From a virus: a stretch of 29,644 nucleotides of DNA. Every line of letters begins with the position of its first letter. The first letter of the stretch is position 1. The notes under the pieces were generated by a model. That model was not told where the DNA came from and did no database searches. It was given only the letters and a program-made list of their open reading frames with translations. Made by a program: the position numbers and the translations under genes. Below, piece by piece: positions 22,701 through 29,644 of this stretch. The stretch is from IMG/VR virus record IMGVR_UViG_3300047560_000203, positions 1 through 29,644 of that record; one strand, given 5' to 3'.

Positions 22701-25700
22701 CAGCATTGATGAGCGGAAGAAATTGTCAAAGAAACGCTTGCCGTACTCTTTGATATTGCCGAGCATTTCTGTGCGGTTCATTGCCAGCGCAAAGCGACTT
22801 AGTGCTGAATCCCATTCGTCTACGCTAGGTAGGCCAAGAAATCCGTGTGCAATTTCAGTTTCCAGCAGGATGTCAGGCATTTCAATGCTGTTGCCGGTAG
22901 AGTCAATGAGGCGCGAAAATGCGCCATTTGTGCCAACAGTTTCTGCAAGTTTCTTGGACTCTTCTGTTTCGCCACCAAGCCACAGACGCGTGCTGGACTT
23001 AATGGTATTAATGATTTCAGTCTTGCGTGCCAGACCACCAGTGCCGCCAAAAAGAACCTTGGCTGTTCCACTTGCCTCAATACGGTTAACGAGACTGTCG
23101 CTAATTAAATCAAACGTGTCAGCCAAAGCATTGCGGTTTGTACCAATTGACTTGGCGCTACCACTATTCGTAATCACCTTGCCAATTTGTGAAGCCAGTG
23201 CTGACTCATCCAACTTGGCGTAGCGGCCATACATGAGGATTGCCTCAACTACCTCGTCAGCATTTTGCAGATTAACCTGACGGGCTGTAGGCATCTGCCC
23301 CAAGGCTCGCGCTATCTTTGGTGCCGTTGTACGCCATGTGCGGAAGTAACTCTTACCATCACCTTCAACAAGTTTAACTGTCTTAGCAAGATCGCCCTTA
23401 CTTATGTCAATTCCTAGACGAGGGCCAAGGATGTTAAGTAGTCCTTCTTTGCCACCGCCATTAATAGCATTTTCCGCTATAGCGACATATGTTTCGGGGT
23501 CCCACTTGCCATTAGTGATAATTGCCAGTTCGCCAGTTGCCTTGTGCAAAACATCCGCATAATCTTCAGTCAAATTACCAAACGCATCTGCGTACTTACG
23601 GGCATTTAGCGCCCGCTCAATATCCGCTGCCGGAATAAACGAATGCAACACATCAAGCGCCCTACCAGCGACAGAAGCCACCGGCCCAACACCAAACAAG
23701 AAGTTACGCACACCCTTCTCATCCAGCATGATGCTGCCGTTCTTGGTGTTACGCATTCCGGCTGAGTAGCGCAAACTATTACGCAGCACATTAGCCGGAT
23801 CACTAAAATCAGCCGTAATATTCTTAATCTGCTCAGCCAATACCTCGTCACGGCGCTGAGCGTTGTAAAGAACGTCGCCAACGTAGTTGTTGAACGAGGC
23901 ACCGTACTTAGAAGACTTCTGAGCACTATCAATACCCATAGCCTGCAAAGTCTCAATAGGCATCGCCCGAAGATCAGTGGGAATCGCTGTAGCCCCAGAA
24001 AAATCTAGGCCATTCAAAGCAGTCTCAACGTCTGTCTCGGAACGAAGACCAAAGCCAGCATCCTTAGCGGCCTGATCCGCAGCGTAAGTCACCAGTTTGG
24101 GGTTATGCCCCATCCAAACACCGCGCCCGGTGCGGGTTTCAATACCTGCAATGCCATCAACTTTGGCCTTCTGCAAAACAGTAGCAAGCAACTCATCTAT
24201 ACCGGTGTCTTGAGCAAACTTCAAAAACTCGCCAAAAGTAATATCAGCCCTGCCCAAAAGATTCTTCATTGCCTCCCGAGGATCAGCAGTCTCCTTAACC
24301 CGTTGAAGCATCTGTGCAGCAAAACTTTCAGGATTTAAAGCCTCAAACTCAGCGGTTGATCCCGACATTCCCGGGCGATCCAGAAACTCACCAATTGTCT
24401 TGACCAACTTATTGCGCGTGGCAGTGGGGATAACATCTGATGCAGCAACTGTCTTAGGCGCAGTCTTCCCTGCCCAAAATGCTACAGATTCCTGCTTGTT
24501 AATTGACGCAAGAACAGCACGCCCCTTAACCGGAACATCCGTAAGAACTGCACCCGCGTAATCCAGTGTCTGCAAAATGGCTGCATCATCATCAATAAGA
24601 CCATTGGTAAAGAGTCGTGCTGTCTCTCGCTGAACAACGTCAGCCGGGATGTCTTTAGCCCGCGCAATCTTCACATTTATGCGGGAATCAAGAACATCCA
24701 AATATGCCTTAGAGCCTGCGTAATCTTCTGCTGGGAGAACGCCACGCATCTCCAGTTCTGCCTGTTCCGGAGCAATCTTGTTCCACAACTTAAGCCGTTC
24801 AGGGTCTTCCATGACCGACTTGTAAAAGTCGTAATAACGGTTTGCGTCGTACTCAAACTGGCCTTTGCCTACTGGAACGTATGAAGTGGTAACAAACTCA
24901 TTCCACAGTTCCTTTGCAGCCACTGCTTCCGGGCCGCTAACGCCAGTAGCAACTTCATTCTTCAGAATGCCATCAACAAGCAGATTAGTTGAAGCCGCAC
25001 GACGCTGATCACGCATTTGCCGCGCAACAAACGTCTGGTCATACCGGATGTTATGCGTATTCTCAGTAATTGCATCAGCAATCTTTGCATCACGGATGAG
25101 ATTGATTGAATCTTCAATCTGCATCTTGTCAAGATCACTTGACAAAATTTCATCAGGAGCCTCAAGCCCCATAGCACGCTTTGCTGCGTTGGCTTCATTT
25201 ACCTTGACGCGAGCGGCTTCCAATTCACGATTTGTAAGACCACGAGCCTTATTCAAGTCTCTTGCAGCCTTACCAATAACGACGCGCCCACCACTAGCGG
25301 CTTTAAGACCCTTAGAAACAAGGCCCGCTCCTGCTGTGTAAGTGAGTGGGTCTTCAAGAATGGCGGCTGCCGCATCTACAAGACCGGAAGCAATACCGTA
25401 ACCAGCCCAATCAGGGCCACCCACATTAGAGAAAATGCCTCGGCCAAGCGTCCATGAGGTCAACTGGTTATCAGGACCGGGGATAGCCCACGCATCAAAT
25501 GTGGCGCGCCGCTGGGCTTCACCCACTCTAGATGTCTCATCAATAAACCAGCCACCCTGAGCGTAGTAATCCTTGGCTTTAGCGTTTTCTTCTACAGCCT
25601 GATTAAACTCTGGAGTGCCTTGCATCTTGACGTACTTTGGGTCCTGAAGCAGTTCATTTCTAGACTTCTCTAGATCAAGTCCAAACTGCTGATCAGTAAA

Positions 25701-26516
25701 CGCGCTAAAGCCAGCACCGCCAGCCATAGACAGCATTGTTTGACCAAAATTGGTCTGCTCCCACGGATTAGTAAAGTTGTTATCTCCGCGCACACGATCT
25801 GCCCACAGTGCAATGGGCGGGAAAGCAAGAGAACCCAATTCTGCTACAGCACCGGAGATTCTTCCCTTCTCCATGTCAAACCATGGGGCATTCTCGTTGG
25901 TAAGTTCTCCGCCGATACCGCCAATTGCGCCCTGAATTGCCTGTAGAGGCATTTCCATCGCGGCAAAAGCATTACGAACTGGCAATTCAACGGCGTGCCA
26001 GAAGCCGTCCATCCAGTTTCCGCTGTGATTAGCGTTAGGGGAAGACGCTGTAACGGGAGCCTTTTGAGCGTAGTCAGTGGTTGAGGCACTAGCGTCAGCC
26101 TTAAGAAGCATCTGCCCAAGCCCATTATCTGGACTAAGGCCATTTGATGCCATAGACCACAGCACGCCGGGGCTATTAGTGTTGCCGTACTTTGACACCA
26201 ACTTGGCAAAGTTATTGACTGCGTTCTGCTTATGCGGCGCTGCCCATGACTGCGTGTACGAATTAACAATATTGGACTCGGTAACGGCATGGTTGTACGG
26301 GTCAATGTATGGCCCGTTCATGTAAAACCCGTTCTCACCCCACAGTTGAGCAGTTGAAATAGACGGTTGATTTCTAGCCGTGTACTTATTAGGGCTCAGA
26401 TCGGCGGGACGAACTGTGTAACCTTTAAATGACTGGCTGCCAGCAGTATCCGGGATGTCTGGGATGGTGCCCGGAGTTCCGTAATCGACAAAACCAGAGT
26501 CATTTGAAACAGTCAC
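19725..26516 (-). CDS. giant virion protein, probable DNA-ejection / internal core protein, 2263 aa
   Basis: Start GTG 26516, two bases after the previous stop, with AAGG upstream; it covers 23% of the window in one uninterrupted frame. No enzymatic motif (lysozyme, protease, polymerase) is evident by eye. Residues 170-240 and 370-410 contain amphipathic or hydrophobic stretches (MEMPLQAIQGAIGGIGGEL, LVDAAAAILEDPLTYTAGAG) suited to membrane contact. Later parts show FFRSSMLALRVAYILRNTAE (about 1330) and LRLLFPFGQAWGNTISRW (about 1725), the latter resembling the R-x-x-FPF motif of large phage internal proteins. Position between portal and scaffold with three smaller partners is like the core genes of T7 or the N4 giant. 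It probably travels from the capsid into the cell with the DNA. Confidence 0.6.
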   Translation of the reverse strand: MTVSNDSGFVDYGTPGTIPDIPDTAGSQSFKGYTVRPADLSPNKYTARNQPSISTAQLWGENGFYMNGPYIDPYNHAVTESNIVNSYTQSWAAPHKQNAVNNFAKLVSKYGNTNSPGVLWSMASNGLSPDNGLGQMLLKADASASTTDYAQKAPVTASSPNANHSGNWMDGFWHAVELPVRNAFAAMEMPLQAIQGAIGGIGGELTNENAPWFDMEKGRISGAVAELGSLAFPPIALWADRVRGDNNFTNPWEQTNFGQTMLSMAGGAGFSAFTDQQFGLDLEKSRNELLQDPKYVKMQGTPEFNQAVEENAKAKDYYAQGGWFIDETSRVGEAQRRATFDAWAIPGPDNQLTSWTLGRGIFSNVGGPDWAGYGIASGLVDAAAAILEDPLTYTAGAGLVSKGLKAASGGRVVIGKAARDLNKARGLTNRELEAARVKVNEANAAKRAMGLEAPDEILSSDLDKMQIEDSINLIRDAKIADAITENTHNIRYDQTFVARQMRDQRRAASTNLLVDGILKNEVATGVSGPEAVAAKELWNEFVTTSYVPVGKGQFEYDANRYYDFYKSVMEDPERLKLWNKIAPEQAELEMRGVLPAEDYAGSKAYLDVLDSRINVKIARAKDIPADVVQRETARLFTNGLIDDDAAILQTLDYAGAVLTDVPVKGRAVLASINKQESVAFWAGKTAPKTVAASDVIPTATRNKLVKTIGEFLDRPGMSGSTAEFEALNPESFAAQMLQRVKETADPREAMKNLLGRADITFGEFLKFAQDTGIDELLATVLQKAKVDGIAGIETRTGRGVWMGHNPKLVTYAADQAAKDAGFGLRSETDVETALNGLDFSGATAIPTDLRAMPIETLQAMGIDSAQKSSKYGASFNNYVGDVLYNAQRRDEVLAEQIKNITADFSDPANVLRNSLRYSAGMRNTKNGSIMLDEKGVRNFLFGVGPVASVAGRALDVLHSFIPAADIERALNARKYADAFGNLTEDYADVLHKATGELAIITNGKWDPETYVAIAENAINGGGKEGLLNILGPRLGIDISKGDLAKTVKLVEGDGKSYFRTWRTTAPKIARALGQMPTARQVNLQNADEVVEAILMYGRYAKLDESALASQIGKVITNSGSAKSIGTNRNALADTFDLISDSLVNRIEASGTAKVLFGGTGGLARKTEIINTIKSSTRLWLGGETEESKKLAETVGTNGAFSRLIDSTGNSIEMPDILLETEIAHGFLGLPSVDEWDSALSRFALAMNRTEMLGNIKEYGKRFFDNFFRSSMLALRVAYILRNTAEMQIRMFLNGHHSIASDPLTMIGMTVGNFRAAKNTRNAAAEWEKTFQILKEELGKPPTAAQVEERLGGDKVDYFSKLFAPYKDTILGTAFEVGNDEKMALSNAIDNYFAITRQAHSLTDPRVYNNAVRQGWQPVGYGTPKFNNGWAHELIMLERSGIARSVVGGPPANWTPSIRNAGTLGTGKEDSTIAWLMSDDAAAKDIRDLMTGADEKFQQIFSDESLLRDYLFGNTNSVAARIKQFTNNDPRLMEYIKTGSLPYGTNETLLVKNIVDSDDRIKQMAGVLQKHFNNGSWQQHFVDNKVTVPWLEMTAKKPGIGLFNWFFDVANKIERLYAVGPEFRMAYWDKLAELAPGLNANEVDRALAAARTTLSPIKRLIGPSKFDQVGRNHPVFDALSKAKKDNTDGMLTLDEIHGIASSYAAEEVAHLFYDASRRNQTWNALRLLFPFGQAWGNTISRWTELGAKNPVQVYKALKALDAVQESGSTAIYTAGQAVGAYGQYAPGFAPWEQDANGGFFYTDQYGETSFLFPYVGRMLAGAVNMNAFLHGQESPGVSDIPVSSPAASLNIALGADSIFPGVGPLAALPLTSGVLPDSEVTASLRQIAMPFGEKNIIESMVPAWFSKVLGGVGALPVVGDTLGGWLDVLAPANKNKNLRDAMMILSSTGNYPDWATNPESGRRLRDDAAGLGKALLLTTGLFQSALPSTPTINPATQLEGDQIKGNAETSNTALYTISLLNSLFQQYRTRNGFDDTAAREEFVKDFGPAALFASTGDWKNLSRIPASQAMDFARKYPDIAKSYLDEFTLFFPNGDATDVAATDWINKYGKGDRERKTKDEMYSEIVSFLQRIQKVRINSLEANGLINAAEATAAREDLADRFVKTAASATTIMDRSQELDKLNAFVQDHKPIQDSQAGKAFMQAWQLRDAALGKVRADTGNENATLSGKRAAPVKDWLIARIDELATQYPDFRLLASKFRKEWD

Positions 26517-26518
26517 AA

Positions 26519-26887
26519 TTACCGGCCTTCATACTGGAAGCGGTTAAGAAGACGCACAAGGTCTGGATTAGGGGTCGTCAGCATCATTGCCTGTACAGCA
26601 AGACGCACCGGGTCAGCAGGATTGGGAGGAAGCGGGCCAAGAGCCTCAGGGCCAGCCCCCGGGCCATACGGAATGCCCGCTGTCACTGGCTCATTAGGCC
26701 GCATAGTCGGATCACCAATATTGGGTACCTGATCAGCGGTAATAGATGGCGGCATAATGGGCTGCTGCTGCGGCATCGGAGCAATACCGCCAGAAGCGGC
26801 GTCTCCCGGCATGTAATTCATGCCCAGATCAGTGCGGTTTGCATACGCCTTACCGGGAGTTCCCTGCCTTTTTCCTCCACGCGGCAT
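26519..26887 (-). CDS. small Pro-rich protein behind the portal, 122 aa
   Basis: ATG 26887 overlaps the portal stop (TAATG). It starts MPRGGKRQGTPGKAYANRTDL, a pattern recurring in small proteins just after the portal in actinobacterial phages. The middle is disordered (PMPQQQPIMPPSITADQ and PGAGPEALGPLPP), and the end has a short helix (DLVRLLNRFQYEG). The role is unknown; location suggests a head-completion or portal partner protein. The start pattern is one of the better hints of host type. Confidence 0.65.
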   Translation of the reverse strand: MPRGGKRQGTPGKAYANRTDLGMNYMPGDAASGGIAPMPQQQPIMPPSITADQVPNIGDPTMRPNEPVTAGIPYGPGAGPEALGPLPPNPADPVRLAVQAMMLTTPNPDLVRLLNRFQYEGR

Positions 26888-28728
26888 TACACGCCACCCT
26901 TCTCAATGTTTCGCTCGGGAACCAGCGTGCGGGCTGGCGCTCTAAGCGTACTTAGAAGAGAACCAAGGCTTGCCATACCGGGCATAGCCTGCTGACCCGG
27001 GATTGGAGACTGAGGGGCGCCAGTCATAGCCTGCATAGCCGCAGGAGCAGCCATACTTTCAGGCGTCGGAGCAGATTGTTCTGCCTGCTGCTGCTCTTGA
27101 GCCTTCTGAGCCTCTTCAGTGACCTTATTCAGGGCCTCAGCGATCTCCATCTTGTCGTCCTTGACCAAAGTCATGATCTTCGACAACACCAGCGGGGGGA
27201 TAGCGCCCTGAGCGGCCTGCTGCTGGATGGAAGCAACAAGTGCTTGCTCCAGTCCCTCAGCGATAATCTGGTCATGCTCTGATTCCGCGTTATCAATGAA
27301 CGGGTCAAGGATGGCTGCGGTGCGCTTAGACATGATTCCAAGGCCCACTCGCTGCCCAAGACCGATGATCAGGGAGTTAACGTCGGTGCCAGTTGCCGGA
27401 TAGGACACGACATGCTCTGGGTCAGGGAAAATCTGGTTAGCCGTGTAGGTAATTGCCTTGGTTTGGTTGCCGGTACCGACGTAAATGGTGCGAGTGTTGT
27501 CGCCGTCGTACTTTTTGGCGAGAGCAATAGCGATCTCGTTCTCTTCTTCCAGAGCAAAAGCGAATGTTTCCTGCGCTTCGGCTACGGGATAGTCGATGAC
27601 GGCGGACAGCACGGCGTCGCCACGGCGTCCGGTTCTAATGTTGCTAGAAGACTCTCCGCCAAACTCAGCAGGGATTCCTGCTGTGACGCGCTGATTTCGC
27701 TCCAAGCGGTCAATAGTCGGATTTGTAAGGTACCCGGGCTGTGATTGGACTTCACGAATGTCGCCACCGGCGATGATATTGACCTGTCCAGTGCGTCCAT
27801 CATGCGGGCCGTCAAGGAACCGTCCAATTTCTCCGGGTCGTGAAACAAGGTAAGTGTCTGGGAAGATGCCCTTCTCCACCGCGATGGCCTCAAGTGCCAT
27901 CAGGCGAGACTGCATGTAGTACAGGCCCACCATGTTATCGAACTGGCCCGCTGCCCCATCCAGCGTAATACGCATGGGAACCGTGCAGAACATTTCCTCT
28001 GTGGGATTGGGGATGGACTCAAGAAGGACTCCGCGCATTCCCGTGCCCTGTCCGCCCATTGTCAGGCCATACACGGGGTCGGACTGGGAGTAGGAACTGA
28101 GAATGAGTTGCGTGCCCCACTTGTCAACGTATTCCAGCAGCAGCATGGATGCCGCGTCGTGGGTGTCGTTGTTGCCCGTGACCGCGATGATCTGGGCGTT
28201 GTATCCCATGTTGCGCAGCCATCCAGCAGATCGACGGTACGCGAAGATCACATCCGTGGGAACGACAGTTCCGGGGATAATGTCGGTGGACGGGAATGTC
28301 TCAAGCGGGTGGCGGATGTGCCACGTGGGTCGATGCTCCTTGGGGTCCCAGCGCAGCACTGCCGGAGTCATGCCATACGCGATGATGTGGCGGGCGCGCT
28401 GCTTCATCTTCATGGGCAAGCGGTCTTCCTGCCACCATCCGGTCAGGACGCGGGATGCGGTTTGTGCGCGCCGAGTTTCGGTGCGGTTGCTGTTTCTGGT
28501 GGCAAAGGTGACGCTGGGGATGACGGAGGCGATGCGGCCTGCCATTTGGTCCACGCCCTGCGCGAGCAGGTTGGGAGCGTAGGGGAGTTCGTTGCGCTCC
28601 ATGTCCGGCAGGGGCACCTCAGCGGTGCCGTTGTAAATCTGCTGGATCATTCTCATGCGGTTGTGGAGCGGCGCATAGAACGTTGTGCGCTGTCGATAAA
28701 GATCAATAATCTCTTCGATGCTTTTCAT
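26887..28728 (-). CDS. portal protein, 613 aa
   Basis: ATG 28728 overlaps the terminase stop by ATGA, preceded by GAGGAATT. The portal is a 12-subunit ring through which DNA enters and leaves the head. N-terminal helix (IEEIIDLYRQRTTFYAPLHN), then RNELPYAPNLLAQGVDQMAG, a beta core (GMTPAVLRWDPKEHRPTWHI), a wing-like part, and the helix NQRVTAGIPAEFGGESSSNI seen in this group before the channel region. The end is a long disordered Gln/Pro/Ala stretch (QKAQEQQQAEQSAPTPESMA). Size and gene order agree with portals of this phage type. Confidence 0.8.
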   Translation of the reverse strand: MKSIEEIIDLYRQRTTFYAPLHNRMRMIQQIYNGTAEVPLPDMERNELPYAPNLLAQGVDQMAGRIASVIPSVTFATRNSNRTETRRAQTASRVLTGWWQEDRLPMKMKQRARHIIAYGMTPAVLRWDPKEHRPTWHIRHPLETFPSTDIIPGTVVPTDVIFAYRRSAGWLRNMGYNAQIIAVTGNNDTHDAASMLLLEYVDKWGTQLILSSYSQSDPVYGLTMGGQGTGMRGVLLESIPNPTEEMFCTVPMRITLDGAAGQFDNMVGLYYMQSRLMALEAIAVEKGIFPDTYLVSRPGEIGRFLDGPHDGRTGQVNIIAGGDIREVQSQPGYLTNPTIDRLERNQRVTAGIPAEFGGESSSNIRTGRRGDAVLSAVIDYPVAEAQETFAFALEEENEIAIALAKKYDGDNTRTIYVGTGNQTKAITYTANQIFPDPEHVVSYPATGTDVNSLIIGLGQRVGLGIMSKRTAAILDPFIDNAESEHDQIIAEGLEQALVASIQQQAAQGAIPPLVLSKIMTLVKDDKMEIAEALNKVTEEAQKAQEQQQAEQSAPTPESMAAPAAMQAMTGAPQSPIPGQQAMPGMASLGSLLSTLRAPARTLVPERNIEKGGV

Positions 28729-29644
28729 GCAATTCCTCGCTGCTTATAGCCAAGCCACGATGGGCGCTCCATGCGATACATACCGTCCTTGCGAGGAGTA
28801 TAGAGGTTTTCTACGCCAAGTTTACCGAACCATGTTGACATAATCAGGTCGGTCGTGTCGTGATCGGGGTACCGTGTTGCTTCATCAATTAAATGCTGGC
28901 AGCGGTTACGGGATTGCAGGTCGCCCCATGGGATGCGGATGCGGCCTTGACGGAACAGGTCGCCAATGGATTCCAGTCCGTATTTGGGGTCGGCTTTGTT
29001 GACGCTGGTGGTGTGTGGAACGAATGCGACGCCGGTTGCGGCGGACCATCGTTGGACGTGTGGCTGGGATAGGAGCCATCTTTGGGCGGCGTTGACTTCC
29101 ACGATGACGTGGCTGACGGGGATCTGGAGGTCGTTGGATTCTTCCCAGAGTTCTTGCATGAGGCCGCTGTAGGCCATGGTGTCCAAGTCGATGGAGAGGA
29201 ATTGTTCGGGGTTGAGGCGGCGTTTGTGTAGGTCGATGATGTAGCGGTTACCGCTGTTGGGGTCGTAGAGCCACCAGATGACTCCCCACCATTCGGTGGG
29301 TGAGGGGTCTACGGTGATGAAGGACCAGCCGTTGCCGTTGAGTAGGTTGGCTGGGGGGTCTAGGAATGAGCGTTGTTTGTCTAGGCAGCCGGGGGCGGGG
29401 TAGCCGTCGCTGTCGATTCCTCCGGTTATCCACATGCTGTCAACAAGTCCGCCTACGACGTCGCCATCTTCTTGCTGGTACATGATGGCGAATGAGCGGG
29501 GGTTGTTGTGCTTGAGAGTTTCGAGGTGTTTCCACGGCAGCCGGTGGGGGTCAAGGAGGCAGCCTTCGGGCCATGCTTTGAGGTTGTCGTGGTTGCCTGT
29601 GCAGAGGTCTTCATCATGCGCCTTGAAAATGATATGACGGTATT
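28725..29644 (-). CDS. terminase large subunit, C-terminal part (partial at right edge)
   Basis: The frame continues past its first in-window ATG to the window edge, so the gene is cut and the ATPase half lies outside. The visible part reads LLDPHRLPWKHLETLKHNNP, then FAIMYQQED, the end of the ATPase region. The RNase H-like nuclease domain follows, with its acidic motifs: TVDPSPTEWWG, then VSHVIVEVNAAQRWLL and YPDHDTTDLIMSTWFG. This nuclease cuts the packaged concatemer. It overlaps the portal gene by four bases. Confidence 0.9.
   Translation of the reverse strand, partial: YRHIIFKAHDEDLCTGNHDNLKAWPEGCLLDPHRLPWKHLETLKHNNPRSFAIMYQQEDGDVVGGLVDSMWITGGIDSDGYPAPGCLDKQRSFLDPPANLLNGNGWSFITVDPSPTEWWGVIWWLYDPNSGNRYIIDLHKRRLNPEQFLSIDLDTMAYSGLMQELWEESNDLQIPVSHVIVEVNAAQRWLLSQPHVQRWSAATGVAFVPHTTSVNKADPKYGLESIGDLFRQGRIRIPWGDLQSRNRCQHLIDEATRYPDHDTTDLIMSTWFGKLGVENLYTPRKDGMYRMERPSWLGYKQRGIA

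Noticed and set aside
1-29644. Integrase, repressor or attachment site showing a temperate phage
   Set aside because: None is present in the window; lifestyle cannot be decided from this part of the genome.

Overview
The window is a large part of one tailed double-stranded DNA phage genome, or a closely related prophage or metagenomic phage contig. Genes are tightly packed and mostly joined by ATGA, GTGA or TAATG overlaps. There is no bacterial housekeeping gene, rRNA or tRNA. Several proteins point to an actinobacterial host, probably aquatic: small Cys/His proteins starting with HDPLC, an actinophage-type two-helix holin, an N4-gp56-type capsid protein, and a small MPRGGKR-type protein behind the portal. 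The host is inferred, not shown. No tape-measure protein, sheath or chaperone frameshift is seen, while an adaptor-like protein, a large tail protein and four large proteins between portal and scaffold are present. This fits a short-tailed (podovirus-like) virion that carries internal ejection proteins.

Layout. Positions 1-3001 (+ strand) hold a run of overlapping small genes. These are Cys-rich or basic small proteins, three genes sharing repeated modules, a GT-B glycosyltransferase and a DUF115/MptE-like protein. From 2985 to the right end everything is on the - strand, so that region reads from right to left. Positions 5239-2985 carry an accessory block: a helix-turn-helix-like protein, a metallophosphoesterase, a DUF6378-like protein, two small proteins and a Dps-like ferritin. 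Positions 6260-5329 carry lysis genes: a membrane protein, a holin and an M15 peptidase endolysin. Positions 13838-6260 carry tail, fibre and adhesin genes, including a collagen-like fibre coupled to a GT2 glycosyltransferase, and a glycine-rich adhesin. Positions 15989-13840 carry scaffold, major capsid protein, a strong hairpin and three small Lys-rich proteins. Positions 26887-16187 carry a small protein behind the portal, a 2263-residue giant and three further candidate ejection proteins. Positions 29644-26887 carry the C-terminal part of the large terminase and the portal.

The terminase and portal package DNA into a shell built from scaffold and capsid protein. The giant and its three neighbours probably lie inside the capsid and enter the cell with the DNA. 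Adaptor, tail protein and fibres make the tail. The M15 peptidase and holin lyse the cell. Two separate glycosylation loci suggest that the phage decorates its own proteins, its DNA or the host surface.

The observations most worth checking are: (1) a glycosyltransferase whose coding sequence runs past its first ATG to an ATC codon, where one base change also alters the stop codon of the gene before it; (2) a collagen-like fibre with about three dozen Gly-Pro-Thr triplets coupled to its own GT2 enzyme; (3) the giant virion protein with its EF-hand-bearing partner; and (4) the modular duplicated small genes at the left end.
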